Assembly (NCBI GenBank): GCA_030849075.1
Contig: JASAOO010003540.1
Span: 44,284 to 108,283 of the forward strand
Source of the DNA: Zelonia costaricensis
Lineage: Eukaryota > Euglenozoa > Kinetoplastea > Trypanosomatida > Trypanosomatidae
Direction of reading: 5' to 3'
DNA length: 64,000 nucleotides
The notes beneath the pieces are model-generated. The model worked only from the letters and a program-made list of their open reading frames with translations, was not told where the DNA came from and made no database searches. A program made the translations under genes and the position numbers. Below, one piece after another: positions 1-11,466 of this stretch. Position 1 is the stretch's first letter, and each line of letters starts with the position of its first letter.

Positions 1-1927
1 GCTTCAGAGACGGGTCGAGCCCGGCGACGCCGCAGCCGCCCTGTCGGCGGATGCGCTCGTCACACGGCACGGCGACCGCTTCACCACTTGCGTTGGCGGC
101 CTTCGCTTCGGCCGCCGCGCGGGCCTGCGCCAGCAGCACCGCCCGCTCCGGCGACACCGCCCACTTCTCCGCGATGGACAAGATGGCCTCGCGCAAGTAG
201 ACGTACTCCTCCTGCGAGTTGTAGACGAAGGCGCTGATGCGCAGGTAAAAGCGGTTCTCAATTCGCTTGACTGGCACCTCAACCCGGAAGACATCGTGCA
301 GGTTATCCTGAATGTACTTGGCGGTGATGACACCGTCCTGCAGCTGCTCCGGGAGCTCGACGAGGGACATGAACGGCGAGTGGCGGGCAACGCGGCGTGA
401 GCGAAAGGCATCTGTGAGCATCGCCGCTGCCGACGCCACCAGCCGTGAGCAGTACCCCCGCACGCGATCGCACCCTTGCTGCTCCCAGAAGTCAACGATG
501 GCGGGGATGGAGAGGTAGGCGCCGTAGTCGCGCGTGCCGTCCCAGATGAACTCCGAGAGAAGCCCTTCGCCGGCGCCGTGCGAGAGCACCACGCTGTGCA
601 TCCGGTCCATGTCCGCCGCGCGCACCCAGAAGAAGCCGGCCGACTTCGGGGACGAGAACCACTTGTGCAGGTTGCCCACAAACACGGTGGGCTGCGAGTC
701 TGGTGGCAGTGCGTTGAAGTTCAGCTCCACCTGCAGGGGCGCGTGGGCGCCATCGACGATGATCTTCTCCACACCACGCTGCCGCAGCGCCGGAATGATG
801 TGCGTGAAGACGGGAAGGCAGAGGGCGCTCGTCGACGTGACGTAGTCGAGTACAACAGTCGTGCAGTTGGCTGGCAGCTGCCGGCAAATCTCCGCCGTCA
901 GCGCAACGTCGTCGCCCATGACAGCCGGGTCGTGCAAGAACTTGTTGAGGGCCACCTCGTGCAGCGAGGCGCCCACCTCCTCGCAGCGGAACCACATCAT
1001 CTTGTACACCGCGAGGTACTCGGTGTCCAGAAACGCAACCACGTCGTCCTTCTCAATCATCCGCGTCGCGCAGTTCAACGCGAACGTGGCGTTTTGCAGC
1101 AGCACCACCTGGCGCGGGTCGGCGTGGAGGAAGCGGCTGAGGGAGCGAATGCTGTAGACGATCAGCGGCAGCAGTTCCCTGTCAACGAACTCGACCACCT
1201 CGACCTCTGCGAGCTCCTCGTACAGCCGCTTGATCAGCATTGCACCAGCCAGCGTGCTGCCAAAGGCGCCGTGGTTGATGAACACCATGTCCGCAGTGAT
1301 GGTGAAGTGCTCGGCGCGAAAGGCGGCGCCCAACTCCGTTGGCACGACATCTCGCGAGGCGAGCGCACGCATCAGCTGCTCCCTATCCGGCGTCCAGCCC
1401 CCGATGGCTGGAAACGTGGGCAAAAGACAGATATCTCTACAATTATCATCGCTGTCCTCGTTCGCCGTGTCGTCCGTGTCACTGTAGCCAGCGCCGGAGA
1501 GCGCGCCGTCGTCAGCCACCGTCTCTCCGCTCACGTTGATGGGCTCTGGCAAGGGGCCCGCGCCACATGCGAGACCCGCGTCACGACGACTGCGCTTGCG
1601 GCGAGGTTGGGTGCCTGGCGCCCGCGCGTGGAGGCCCTCCTCCGGCGGTGTGCTCATGAGACGCGCCATCTCCGACTTGGACAGAAGACGTTTGGCGAAG
1701 GCGGGCAGTCGAGCGGGGGGCTTGTACGACGCCTCATCCATCGCCATGAGGTCTTCGACGTTGTCGGAGTGGAACGAGCCGAAGCCCTCGAAGGCCGACA
1801 CGTGGCCGCCCAGGGTGTGCTGTTTGCTGGCCGCCAGCAGTGCCTGCAGGCGGCCCGGCAGCCGGATCGAGTCCCACGGCACTGGGGCGCCGTCCGCGCT
1901 CGTTTTTACCACGGCAACAAAGGACAT
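1..1927 (-). CDS. Class V aminotransferase, isopenicillin N epimerase-like (3' end cut by window edge)
   Basis: PLP-dependent fold-type I enzyme of the class V aminotransferase family, closest in motifs to isopenicillin N epimerase-like proteins; the substrate cannot be read from sequence. Reading from the ATG at 1927, the motif INHGAFGS (about residue 217) opens the catalytic domain. DYVTSTSA and IIVDGAHAP (the cofactor-binding aspartate) follow, then GNLHKW, whose Lys422 is the expected Schiff-base lysine. RISAFVYNS near the end is typical of the C-terminal small domain. The frame is open to base 1, giving at least 642 residues, so only a little of the C-terminus is missing. Family members are usually about 400 residues; here about 200 extra N-terminal residues precede the fold, including a basic patch (RRKRSRR) and an acidic stretch. 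The start is favoured by a pyrimidine tract and AG just upstream (1941). The function of the extension is unknown. Confidence 0.85.
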   Translation of the reverse strand, partial: MSFVAVVKTSADGAPVPWDSIRLPGRLQALLAASKQHTLGGHVSAFEGFGSFHSDNVEDLMAMDEASYKPPARLPAFAKRLLSKSEMARLMSTPPEEGLHARAPGTQPRRKRSRRDAGLACGAGPLPEPINVSGETVADDGALSGAGYSDTDDTANEDSDDNCRDICLLPTFPAIGGWTPDREQLMRALASRDVVPTELGAAFRAEHFTITADMVFINHGAFGSTLAGAMLIKRLYEELAEVEVVEFVDRELLPLIVYSIRSLSRFLHADPRQVVLLQNATFALNCATRMIEKDDVVAFLDTEYLAVYKMMWFRCEEVGASLHEVALNKFLHDPAVMGDDVALTAEICRQLPANCTTVVLDYVTSTSALCLPVFTHIIPALRQRGVEKIIVDGAHAPLQVELNFNALPPDSQPTVFVGNLHKWFSSPKSAGFFWVRAADMDRMHSVVLSHGAGEGLLSEFIWDGTRDYGAYLSIPAIVDFWEQQGCDRVRGYCSRLVASAAAMLTDAFRSRRVARHSPFMSLVELPEQLQDGVITAKYIQDNLHDVFRVEVPVKRIENRFYLRISAFVYNSQEEYVYLREAILSIAEKWAVSPERAVLLAQARAAAEAKAANASGEAVAVPCDERIRRQGGCGVAGLDPSLK

Positions 1928-1940
1928 GAGCACGAGCACA

Positions 1941-1955
1941 CTGGGGAGAAAAGCG
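1941..1955 (-). promoter_or_regulatory. Candidate spliced-leader acceptor for the aminotransferase gene
   Basis: On the minus strand this reads CGCTTTTCTCCCCAG, a short pyrimidine tract ending in AG 13 nt before the ATG. A second, richer tract at about 2189-2206 with AG at 2181 is an alternative. Assignment is by pattern only. Confidence 0.35.
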
Positions 1956-4058
1956 CTGCTGTGGCTCTTTTTCTTTGTTTGTGTGCGGTTTGTGAAGTCG
2001 TGAGTGTTGTGCGCTTGCGCAGTCAGCGTGCGGGCAGTGCTCGCGTACGCTGTCAACCCGCAGGGGATCCGGACGGGGGTGTTGCCGAGGCGGGAAAAAC
2101 GTCAGCGCTGCGGTGCCGTCTCAGCGCACAAGGGTCGAACGGAAGAGACAACAAAGCGCGCACCTCAAGAGGGGTGTTGGCTAGGGAAAACAAAAAGAAA
2201 AAGCAGGACTCTCGCGGGGTGTATGTGTGGAGGTGTTGGCGTAAAGCCGGGGCGACGGGGACGCAGACACACACGCGTACGGGGGAAAAAGAGGACGCAG
2301 CACAGGCTGTCACAGGCGCCAGGTGACAGAAGCGGGTGAAATAGAAATCAAGCAGAACACCAGGAGAGCACGCAAGACGCACTCCGGCAGAGGAAGAAGG
2401 CGAGGCAAAGGAAAAGGCAAAACGGTAGACACCGTGACAGGGAGAACCAAGTGAGGGACGCAAAGAGGAGGAGGAGGAGAGAGGACTCGTGAGGCTGGCG
2501 AAGAGGCGGTCCTCGGCGGGGTGAGCGTTCGGTGAGTGGTGAGCGAGCAATGCACTACGACGCAGCTTAGTCGCGGCAGTGTGGGCCGAAACGGGGTGTA
2601 CGAAGAAAGGGGACCAAACGGCGATGGAGCTGCGACGCCGATCGTAGATCAGCTTTTCAACTCGATGGTGCACAGAGAGCGGGCGGCGGAGCCGTTAACC
2701 ATTGCGCTAACCTGTGCCGCAGCAAATACGCAGAAGGAAAGGAAAAGCGGTGGGAGGGGGAAGGGAAGAGTGTCGACATGATGGAGAGTTTGAGGCGCTG
2801 AGGTGCTAACCTGGGGCAAGAGGACGCTTACCGAAAAGACGGAAGCGCAACCGGAGGGTTCTTGCTGGGCGGTCAACAGTATTCCGTGCCGACGTCAAGT
2901 CCTCTAGAGACGTCGTCGAGTGCGTGAGGAGGCCCGCCGTGGGTGACGCACGCTACTCCAGCTTGAGACTAGATGCATTGGAGCGTTTTCACGCTGACCC
3001 GCTTCGTGACCGCTTCGAAGGGGGGAGGCTGCAGTGGCTCGTGACGACCCAATCACCCCCACGACGCGGCACAGGACGCCGTTGTTCCGTTGGGCTGGTT
3101 TGACTCCTTCGGTTTTTTTTTTGCTGCGTTTTATAAAGTGAAGGCAGAACCAAGAGACGCTGTTGTCAGTGCTTTTACAATTCGTTGAACCCGCAAGACG
3201 GACGGGCGGAAGGATGAAAGAGGAGCCAGCCCTTGCCGTGCAAGACGAGGCGGGACGGGCTGCCAACGTGGAGGCGCGCCCCTTCCGCGCAGTCGTTTGG
3301 AAACACAGCGAAAACGGCGTGGCGCGTGGCTGCAGTTCAGACAGAGCACAGACGCACGTATCATCAAACACACACACACAGAAGAAAACGCGGGCAGTAA
3401 AGCGGCGACACGCGAGGGCAGTGAACCAGGCGAGCTGGAACAGGCGGTGATGGGGTGGGGGTTTGGGACAGCGGCACGTGCCAGGTATAGTGGCAGTTGA
3501 GGATCTCTGACGACCACGAGCATGCACGGCGGCTGAGACGAGGACGGCACGGCATTCTTGGTAGACTCTCCCAATGTCAAACGCACACATACACACGCAC
3601 ACGCTCACACACAGGAAGAGGGAATGGCAAAGCGAAGCTAGGGACGGAAAAGGGGGTGAGCAGACAGCATCACAACAAAGACAGCACGCGCAAGAAAGCT
3701 ACGGTCCGCGCAGGGGAGAAGCAAAAATGAGCCGCAACAAAAAGAGCACACGCGAGAGAAACGCAGAGACCAAATCACGAGTGCCTCGAACGGGAACAAA
3801 GCGCATACTCCAAAAACAGAACGGGCGCGGCACAGGCCAGTATGTGCATCGGAGTGAACGGGAGGGAGGAGGACGAGGCGAGCGTGGAAGGGCACGCATC
3901 GCGCGTAAAAACGCCAATGCAGCGCCGCCCCCACCCAATGACCTCCATCTCCGAATCAAATGATATGCGAGACCCGCCTTTTCAACGTACCAAAACCCCT
4001 GCCGTAGGCGAAGCAAACGACCGAGCAGAGGGGATCGGCACCCGACCGAGATAAGGTG

Positions 4059-4107
4059 ACGCACGCACACACGCACACATACACATACGCACATACATAC
4101 ACACACC
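4059..4107. repeat. AC-rich microsatellite (GT-rich in the transcript)
   Basis: Imperfect CA repeat with CATA interruptions on the plus strand, about 50 bp, inside the long spacer. A similar shorter tract lies at 3581-3614. Confidence 0.85.
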
Positions 4108-4227
4108 ATGAGCAAACAAACATAAAAAAGTGAGAGAGACAAACGTCATGATCATCAGAGGTACACAAAGGGGAAGCTGAGAAGCACAAATGCTGAAATC
4201 GGAGAGTTTTTGTGAGTGTGTGTGGGT

Positions 4228-4240
4228 GGGGGGGGGGGGG
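4228..4240. repeat. G13 homopolymer (C13 in the transcript)
   Basis: Thirteen consecutive G on the plus strand, preceded by GT repeats. The length is likely to be polymorphic or prone to sequencing error. Confidence 0.8.
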
Positions 4241-6948
4241 TCGAGTTATGAAGGCGCGAAGCTGAGCGTAAAAGAAGTACCAGAGGGTACGAAGAGGCAG
4301 ACATGGTTTGCCGAAGGAAGTCAAGTGCGTGCGCAAGAAGAGCGCAAACATGTAAGGCTCATGGAAGCGAAGAAGTCACAAAGTACCGTGGGGCGCAACA
4401 GCGTGGCAACGAACTGAGAAGCGCGCGGGGGGGGGGGAGAGGGTCGGACCTAATGGAAAGCAGAACAACAAAAAAGGAAGAAGTGAGGACGCATCATTTT
4501 CCGCAACAGCCCTGTGCGTGTGCTGCTGTTTTGGGGTCTGTCGTTGCGGCGTCGTCGACGGCGGAATTGGCGTTGTGGTGACCTGACCGAAAGGTGGTGG
4601 GCCCGTGAACCATCCACGTGGGTGTTTCGGGGTAACCCCCGGCGCACGCGGCGCTGCGGCGACCCTGGTGTCGTGCTTTACTGGAATGACAAGGGTTGAA
4701 GGGAGCCGGGGAGAGGCGGGAATCGGCTGCCGCACGCGTGGTACGAGTTGCATCAGAGGCTTCGTTTCGCGGCGTGTCCGCCCGTGCGCCACAAACTCGC
4801 CAACGCCTGCCTCTTCCCGCCACGGCGCTCCTTTTTCGTTGGAGCGCCGTCGGGGGAGGAGGGAGGGAAGGGCGAAGGTCCGATGAAGAGGGCGGGCGAG
4901 CCGCTTGCCTACGCCCACGCATACCTGCGAGTGCACGTGCCTGGGTGGAGGCCGGCCACGACGCGTGCCTTATCCCCTCCTCTCAGGCGTGTCACCTCAG
5001 ACAGACTGCTCACGGCTACCACCGTTCCGTGCGTCGGTGCGTGGTGCAGAATGCCACGCTGGTCGCCACTGTGTGGCGTCTCGTCGGGGGGGGGGGGTTG
5101 TGGAACACGAAGGGGGAGGGAGAAGACGTTGCCTTTGGTGACGGTGTGAGATGAAGAGGAAATGAGAAAGCGGGAAGAGAGAGACGCCAATGCCAGATAA
5201 GGGGGGAAAAGCGCTGGCTGACTTACAACACGGAAACACAGAGACCAAGATACTCGAAAGCAAAACGGAGAGAAAGAAAGAAAAAAGGAACACAGCAGTG
5301 AGGGAAGGGGCAAGACTTGTTCTACAGTACCCAAGGCTTCTACCAGATCGCAAGTACGCACGCCGAGCCACCACAAAGAAGCCACGGTTAGGTGGCGGCT
5401 GCGACGGTGCTCGAGCATTTGCGGAAACGAGAAACAAAAACCTCATCGTGTGGACAGGACTGCCCTACCAGAGTGAAGAGGGACAGCGAGGAAGCCGTAC
5501 CCGCGCCGCTGCCACCGCACGCGTTAATGGGCAGCGCGCTCCCCGAGCACCCCTCTGATCTCTTCACCCCTCTGCCACGGAAAGAAGCCGGTACCAGAGG
5601 ACCCCGTTTGCCACACTGCCAAGCTTAAGCGGCCTCTGGCGTGGGCCGCATTGCCGCGACGCATACGGCCTTACCTGAGACCGTGCCCGACACCTTCACA
5701 CACGTCCTCGACGCGACACTTACAAGCCGAGAGACCCACCGCACGCAGGCTATCTAGGTGGAAATTAAAAAGATGAAGAGAGGCCGCCCCCAACAATAAA
5801 TTACCGCAGCGTCGTGGGGAAGAGGGGCGGGACAGGAACGGCGCCGCAACTGCGTGAAAGCGGCACTGAAGCTGGGACGGGGGGGGAGGGAATCGTGCAC
5901 AACGTGCGCCGCAAGTGGGTGCGGGCACCGTAAGCAGGGCAGGGGCATGGCAGCGAGAGGGGGCCCCGAGGGGGAGAATAGTAACTCCAACCGCGAGCGC
6001 CTGCCGCCCGGTGCACTCCACTGCGCATCTACCACATCGACACCTCCTCCTCACCTCTCCGCGTCTGGGCAGGGCGGGCCTTTACAGGGCAAGGCAGAGG
6101 GCGCGCGCACTGAAGAGATGCGGTGCGCCAGGTGCAGCGCGCAGGTGGGGGGAAGGTAGGGGGCGGAAGGGAATCGAGAAGAAGAAGAAGGGAAATAGGG
6201 CATCCGAAAAGGAGCGCCGCGAGAGGACAAAAGACGCCGACCGGCGTTTGCGAAGAGGGTGCCTTCTCGCCACCCTAACCGCTCCACGGCAGTCAGGCAC
6301 GTCGCCGCGGGGTCCAAAGCGCTGGAGAAAGAGACAAATAAGAAGAGGCGCCAAAGCCCACGGAAGTATCCTGGATGTGATCACCGAGCGGAGGAGGCGG
6401 AAGGGCGGGCTGCAAGAAGAGCACCACACGTCACCGGCTTGAAGCAAGGAAGATCCAAAAGCCAAGCTTCTCGCTGCTTCGACCTCTATCTCACCTGCCG
6501 GCACCTTCAAAAACTCACCATGCGCGACGTGCGGCTACAGAGATTTTCATGTGAGAGAGAAAAAAGAAAGGGGGAGGGGCCATGCGAAAGCGCGGCGCCG
6601 CGTGCGTGCGTGTGAGTGTGAGCCGGGCAACAAACAAGGCTCGAGCAGCGCACAACTGCTCATGAAGCGGGAGCAAAAGGTCAGCCGCGTCACGAAGCGG
6701 GCGGCGAAACGCCCAGAGTAGCCGTCCGCTGCCCCGGCAACGGCGTGCCGCAGGTGCGGCTACAAACACGACAACAAAAGAGGAGAGCACAGGGAGAGAG
6801 GAGAGGAAGCCTCGAGGAGCCCAGCTGGACCGCAGTAGGAGAGCCGCCCACGCACCAGGCAAAGCAAAAAAAGGGAGAAGCGACACAAGTCCGTCACCCA
6901 CCCCAAAGTCGCGCGGCAGCCAGCCGGGCACGTGACAGGAGATCCCCC

Positions 6949-8880
6949 TCACCACAACTCCTTCACGTGCTTCTCTTCCTCCGGCGACACCGCTGGCATG
7001 GTCGCGAACGAGTTAGGATAGCGCACCGGGTCCACGCACACGCGGTCGCGGCGGATGTGGCTCGGGTAGCTTGGAGGGTACTGCACAGGGTACACGAGGG
7101 TGTAGTCGCCAGCAACGGCAACGCCGTGCCCGTATGGGATCGGTGACACCATGACAGGTGCCGGCGGCATCGGGTTGGGGTGGAAGAGCACACCGCTGGG
7201 CGGGGCATACGGAGCCAGGCATGGCGCAGAGATCTGCGGCAGGCACATCGGCGGTACTTGTGGCGGGCACGGCGGGGGGCTGGCGACGGTAGGCATCGGC
7301 CTCTGCCGCCCTGGACGGATCATCGTCGCCCCGGGCAGGGCAGGAGCCGGCTGGCCGCCAAATCGCGCCGCCGTCTTCTTGCCGCGCGGCTTCCTCGGCG
7401 ATGCCGCCTGCCCCGGCACAGCGGCAGAAGCCTGTGGCACGAGACCGATGGGTGCCGGCGGCGACGGGGCAGGAGCGGTGCACGCGGGCACGGCTGGAGC
7501 CGGCGCGTCAGCTACGGAAGCGCTGCCGGCCTCCAGCCGGCGCGGCGCCCGTGATGGGCGGACAGCCGACGGTGGCTGCGGAGCGCCGGCCGCGGGTGAC
7601 GCCGTTCTCGTGGAAGCGAGCCGAACGCGGGTTGTGGCGGCCGCGACGGTGGCGCGGCGGCTGGCGATGAAGAGGCTCGATGCGAGGGAGCGCGAGACGA
7701 AGGCGCTGCCGAGCACAACGATCTGGCGTTTCTCGAGGAAGCGGTGCTCGTCGCTGCGGATGGGGCCCGCGATGGACGGTGACGGCACCGTCGTCGGCAC
7801 CCCTGCGAGGAGGGCATTGGGCGACACGACCGACAAGCCGCTGTGCGCAGCCTCTGACGGAGAGGGCGCGGTGAGGAAGGTTCCGCTTCTCTGACCAGCA
7901 GTGGTGCGCGCCGGCGACACGAGCGGTGACCCGTCGGGTGCCATGCCAGTTTGGAAGAGGTGGCGGCGTGCCGGGAGTGGGCGCAACGCGACGCGCGGCG
8001 TGGCCAGCCGACGCGGCTGGCAGACCGAGGCGCCATCGTCGCACTCGGCGGCGGCGTTGTTGCTCGAGGAGTCGGCGCAGGGGGCGAGAGGCACCATGCA
8101 CGCCGAGGCGGGCGCGTGCACGGATGGCGGCACGGCCTGACTACCGCGGCGGTTGGCACTGCCGGCAAACCCACTGAGCTCGCCGAACTTGCGGTTCTCT
8201 TCAAAACCGAGGACAAAGCCGGTGGTGCTCCACGGGTAGACAGAGGCGATGCACGTAACGGCCCTGCTTGCAATGCCCGGGACGTCCCCGTTGCGCTCGC
8301 GCGTGCGCTGCAGCGTGCGGCGGTACTCCTTCTTGATCTGGACCAGAGCTAGCTTCAGCTGCGACACTCGGGCGGCGTAGACCTCCTCCGTGATGACCCC
8401 GCTCGCGCGGGAACGCTTCAGGTTCTTGTGGCTGGAGCGGAAGGCCTCCTGCATCAGCAGGACCAGGCGCTGCTCACACCACCCCTCGTGCTTCATGTAC
8501 GCCGTCTCTTCTTCCTGCCAACGGCGCACCTGGCTCTCGTACGCGGCCTTGTGAAAGGCGTCGTTGCTGATCGCCTGCGAGCCAGCCGGATCCGGCAGCG
8601 ACGACGAGTCTGCGCCCAGCGTGCGCACCTGATCGTCTTCCTCGTCTACAATCGGCATCCACGACCCAATGCCACCGCGCTCATTGGCCGGCAGCGGCGC
8701 GCCGTCTGGCAGATCATCGCGGTTGTTGTACGAGTTGGGCTGTGACGAGCACTCACTGGTGGTCGCGGACAACCCGTACGCGCCGTCGAGCGCTGCCTCG
8801 CGCGGCGAGTCCACCGGACTCACCGCCAGCCCTTCGTCGCTCAGCACTGCATCCTTGCAGTCGAGCTCGGTCGCGAGCAT
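6949..8880 (-). CDS. Conserved-looking hypothetical protein, proline-rich C-terminus
   Basis: Not recognised. The 643-residue product starts at the ATG at 8880 (MLATELD...). A longer in-frame start at 8994 is less likely: AG dinucleotides at about 8951-8958, after a CTTGCTTTTCC tract, would remove it from the mature mRNA. Residues about 125-250 form a charged, probably helical segment rich in Arg, Lys, Glu and Gln. The middle is Ser/Ala/Arg-rich and probably disordered. The last 150 residues are dominated by proline with many PP and PxxP steps (PPCPPQVPP), suggesting SH3/WW-type or profilin-type binding, and end in a charged tail. No signal peptide or membrane segment is visible. The base composition matches its neighbours. 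Confidence 0.65.
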   Translation of the reverse strand: MLATELDCKDAVLSDEGLAVSPVDSPREAALDGAYGLSATTSECSSQPNSYNNRDDLPDGAPLPANERGGIGSWMPIVDEEDDQVRTLGADSSSLPDPAGSQAISNDAFHKAAYESQVRRWQEEETAYMKHEGWCEQRLVLLMQEAFRSSHKNLKRSRASGVITEEVYAARVSQLKLALVQIKKEYRRTLQRTRERNGDVPGIASRAVTCIASVYPWSTTGFVLGFEENRKFGELSGFAGSANRRGSQAVPPSVHAPASACMVPLAPCADSSSNNAAAECDDGASVCQPRRLATPRVALRPLPARRHLFQTGMAPDGSPLVSPARTTAGQRSGTFLTAPSPSEAAHSGLSVVSPNALLAGVPTTVPSPSIAGPIRSDEHRFLEKRQIVVLGSAFVSRSLASSLFIASRRATVAAATTRVRLASTRTASPAAGAPQPPSAVRPSRAPRRLEAGSASVADAPAPAVPACTAPAPSPPAPIGLVPQASAAVPGQAASPRKPRGKKTAARFGGQPAPALPGATMIRPGRQRPMPTVASPPPCPPQVPPMCLPQISAPCLAPYAPPSGVLFHPNPMPPAPVMVSPIPYGHGVAVAGDYTLVYPVQYPPSYPSHIRRDRVCVDPVRYPNSFATMPAVSPEEEKHVKELW

Positions 8881-10623
8881 GGGACGCGTCTGGGCGTCAG
8901 TGGCTGGATTCGACAGTCCCCCCGCAACGATTTCGATGAAGCGATGAGGACTAGTTCTTGGAAAAGCAAGCAACGAACACGGAAACGAAAACACTAGGCA
9001 CTGCCACGCTCTGGTGAAGCGGCACGCGCGCGTCTTTCCCCGACGTCCCCTCTCAAATGCTTAATCAAGAGGAAAGGTGCACGTGCTGCCCATTCAGGCT
9101 GCAGCTGGACTCACCCACACAAGCGACGGTGCGAATGGTGGTACGAGATGAGCGCACAGACGCTCCGTCTCGCTTAACCTGTGAAAGCAAGTTCTGCAGT
9201 GTACAGTGCGACGGTCACCAGACAAGCCGTTGCGCACACTTACGGTGAAGAGAAGGGATGGGGTTAGCACTCTGTGAGCTCGCGGAGGCACGAATTCGAA
9301 GGGCCGCAGACGGGCGGCGGTGTGACACGAGTCAGAGGGAAAAAGTGAGAGGACGTACGAGTCCACCGACTGCAGTCGCCCTCTTTTGTCTTCTTTTCTG
9401 TTTGCTTTTTTGACACACAGGGACGCTGGTAGAGACGAGTTACTTTCGAACCTACGGCTGCGTGCCGGACAGCTGCGTGGGCCGCCTCTGGTGATAACTG
9501 CCTCGGCGGCGAGAAGGGAGAGGGGGGGGCGAGAGCTGACGCGGCAACCAGCCAAGAACGCCGCTTAAAACGTGGTGGCGCACGGTGGGAAATAGAAGCG
9601 AGCAGGGGGAGGGGGGGGGACAGCGCAAACGGGCGAAGTGAGAAGTGATGGAGAAAAACGCGCAATGAAGAAAAATTCGATGACGGGGCAATCAGGTCGA
9701 CGAGGGAGCGACAACAGCCGTGTAGGCTTGTCACCTTCTGCTCAAGCGACGGACAGGTGTGCCAGTATGATGCTTGCCTTCTCAGGAGGACAAGCTGGGG
9801 CGTGGTACCCGCTGCAGACGCATGTAGACAGGTCACCGATCTGCCGCGTGGCGGGGCAGGTCAGCTGCAAGACAGAGTCGATCCAGGCGAGGCAGAATAC
9901 ACAACGCGGGGATGGAGAGAAGAAAAAAAGGGCGAGAGAGGGGAGTGATCGCGTGCAGAAATGGAGGCTTAGAAGCAGAGGGAGCCACCACTACACTTGA
10001 AAGCACGCTTGATCACGTGAACAAGACAACGCAAAAGACGACGACGGAGCGCCGACGCACAAGCACCGACGCGCCAACAAGGGGCGAAGTGCGCGAAGAA
10101 AGGGAGCAGAATCAACGCACAAGCAACCAAGAAACAGGTGAAGAGAGATAACGACTAGGCGGCAACCAAGAGAGGAGGGCAAGGGAAAGGCACGTATCTG
10201 AGAGTTCGAGAAGAGGGCTCAGTTTGGTAGAAAAGGATGCCGTGGCGGTGGTTGCGTTTTGAGGCAGAGCAGGTCACCTTGGTGGTGGCAGTGCAACAGG
10301 AGCGGAAGCGCAACCGTAGCGACCACGCCCGTACACGACTGGGGACGAGCGAAGAATGAGAGGAGGGGGGAGTCTTGTTGCCACTAAAACTCACTGAACG
10401 TAGAGCAGCAGAGCTCGCAGACGGCTACGGCAAATAAGGGAGCGGAGAGCAACAAAAAAAGGAGAGAACGGCAGAAAGAAAGGGAAGATAAGCAACACGG
10501 AGAAGGTGTGACCGACGCGAAACAGCGAGTGTTACTGGGGGATCAGGTCGGACGAGGTCGAGAAGACGTCAAGGAGAGGTACGAGAGAGGGTGTACATGT
10601 GTGCGTATGTGGATGCGTGTGTA

Positions 10624-10655
<32 letters not shown>

Positions 10656-11466
10656 TGTGTATGTGTGTGTCAGTGTGTGCGTATGTGTGTGTGTGTAAGG
10701 TCGTGAAGCGATCCACGCAGACGCCGTTTGATGCGGTCAAGTAAATGAGGGATGGGGGTTGTTGAGAAAGTGCACGTGGACAGAAGCGCAGAAAAGACGT
10801 GCCGAGGCGGTGGGGCATGACACGCGCCAGGCTGCAGAACTCTGCAAGTGTACCCGCCAGGATCGCGCTGCACACGGCGATATGCACAGTGCTCATTGGG
10901 TGTGATTGGCTATCTCTTGTGCTCCCCCTTTAACACGTCCGTTCGCTCGCGGTATCGCTTTTTTTTTTTTGCTGTTGCTCACCCAAACTCTTGAGGGCTT
11001 GGTCGCGGTGTGCATGCACACAGTGGACGATATCCTAGACGCGCGTGCAAGATGAATCCATACGAAGCAAAAGTGGTGAAGAGAAGCACGCCGAGGTCAC
11101 AGAGAAGTGGTGTGAGCGCCGACGCGCCACATCACTCAAAAACACTGTGTAGCAGCCTGCTGGCAGGAGAGAGAGACAGCGGGGAGTGGAAAGAAGTAGG
11201 CTTGTAGAACAGCGACTCCAGCAATAGCACGGATCCTGCTGCGCACCTTACTTTACACTTGCCCTACCGTGCGGAGTACGGCCACGAATGGCCAGGACCG
11301 CCACTATGGCGCGCTGAAGCGTCGCAGTGTCTGCGCCTGCTGCGTCATCGAGCAGCACCTTCCTGCCCTCTCTACACATCCACTCTCCAACTCTCTCGCA
11401 CGCGGCACTTCTTTCTCTTTCTGTCGCGGGGCAACGCTGGTGCGTGGCGCGGCGCCGTGCCACCGC
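8881..11466. other. Spacer with long GT microsatellite, no gene seen
   Basis: About 2.6 kb between the hypothetical protein and the Mpv17-like gene. The plus strand is purine-rich through 9280-10560. A roughly 100-bp GT tract occupies 10591-10697. Frames in this region encode repeats or low-complexity peptide and match nothing recognisable. Confidence 0.6.
10591..10697. repeat. (GT)n microsatellite, about 105 bp
   Basis: GT units interrupted by AT, GCGT and CA steps; the longest microsatellite in the window. It reads as CA repeats in the transcript and lies in the 3' flank of the Mpv17-like gene. Confidence 0.9.

Larger units (their letters stand above)
1956..6948. other. Five-kilobase spacer without a recognisable gene
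   Basis: No open frame here shows a recognisable domain; the longer minus-strand frames are low-complexity (Cys/Val, Ser/Pro or Arg-rich). Most of it would be 3' UTR of the gene ending at 6949, plus the 5' region of the aminotransferase. It contains AC/GT-rich tracts at 3366-3381, 3581-3614 and 4059-4107, a G13 run at 4228-4240 and another G run near 5089. Much of the plus strand is purine-rich (pyrimidine-rich in the transcript), except about 4580-5100, which has a more even base composition. Confidence 0.6.

Noticed and set aside
476..2326. Plus-strand open frame of 616 codons
   Set aside because: It lies antisense to the aminotransferase gene, whose catalytic motifs are unambiguous; the long frame is a by-product of GC-rich codon use and has no domain.
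2904..3608. Minus-strand open frame starting MSVCVCMCAF
   Set aside because: Translation of a GT repeat followed by low-complexity sequence; not a protein-like composition.
10591..10697. GT tract as a possible CRISPR or structured tandem array
   Set aside because: Simple dinucleotide microsatellite without spacers.
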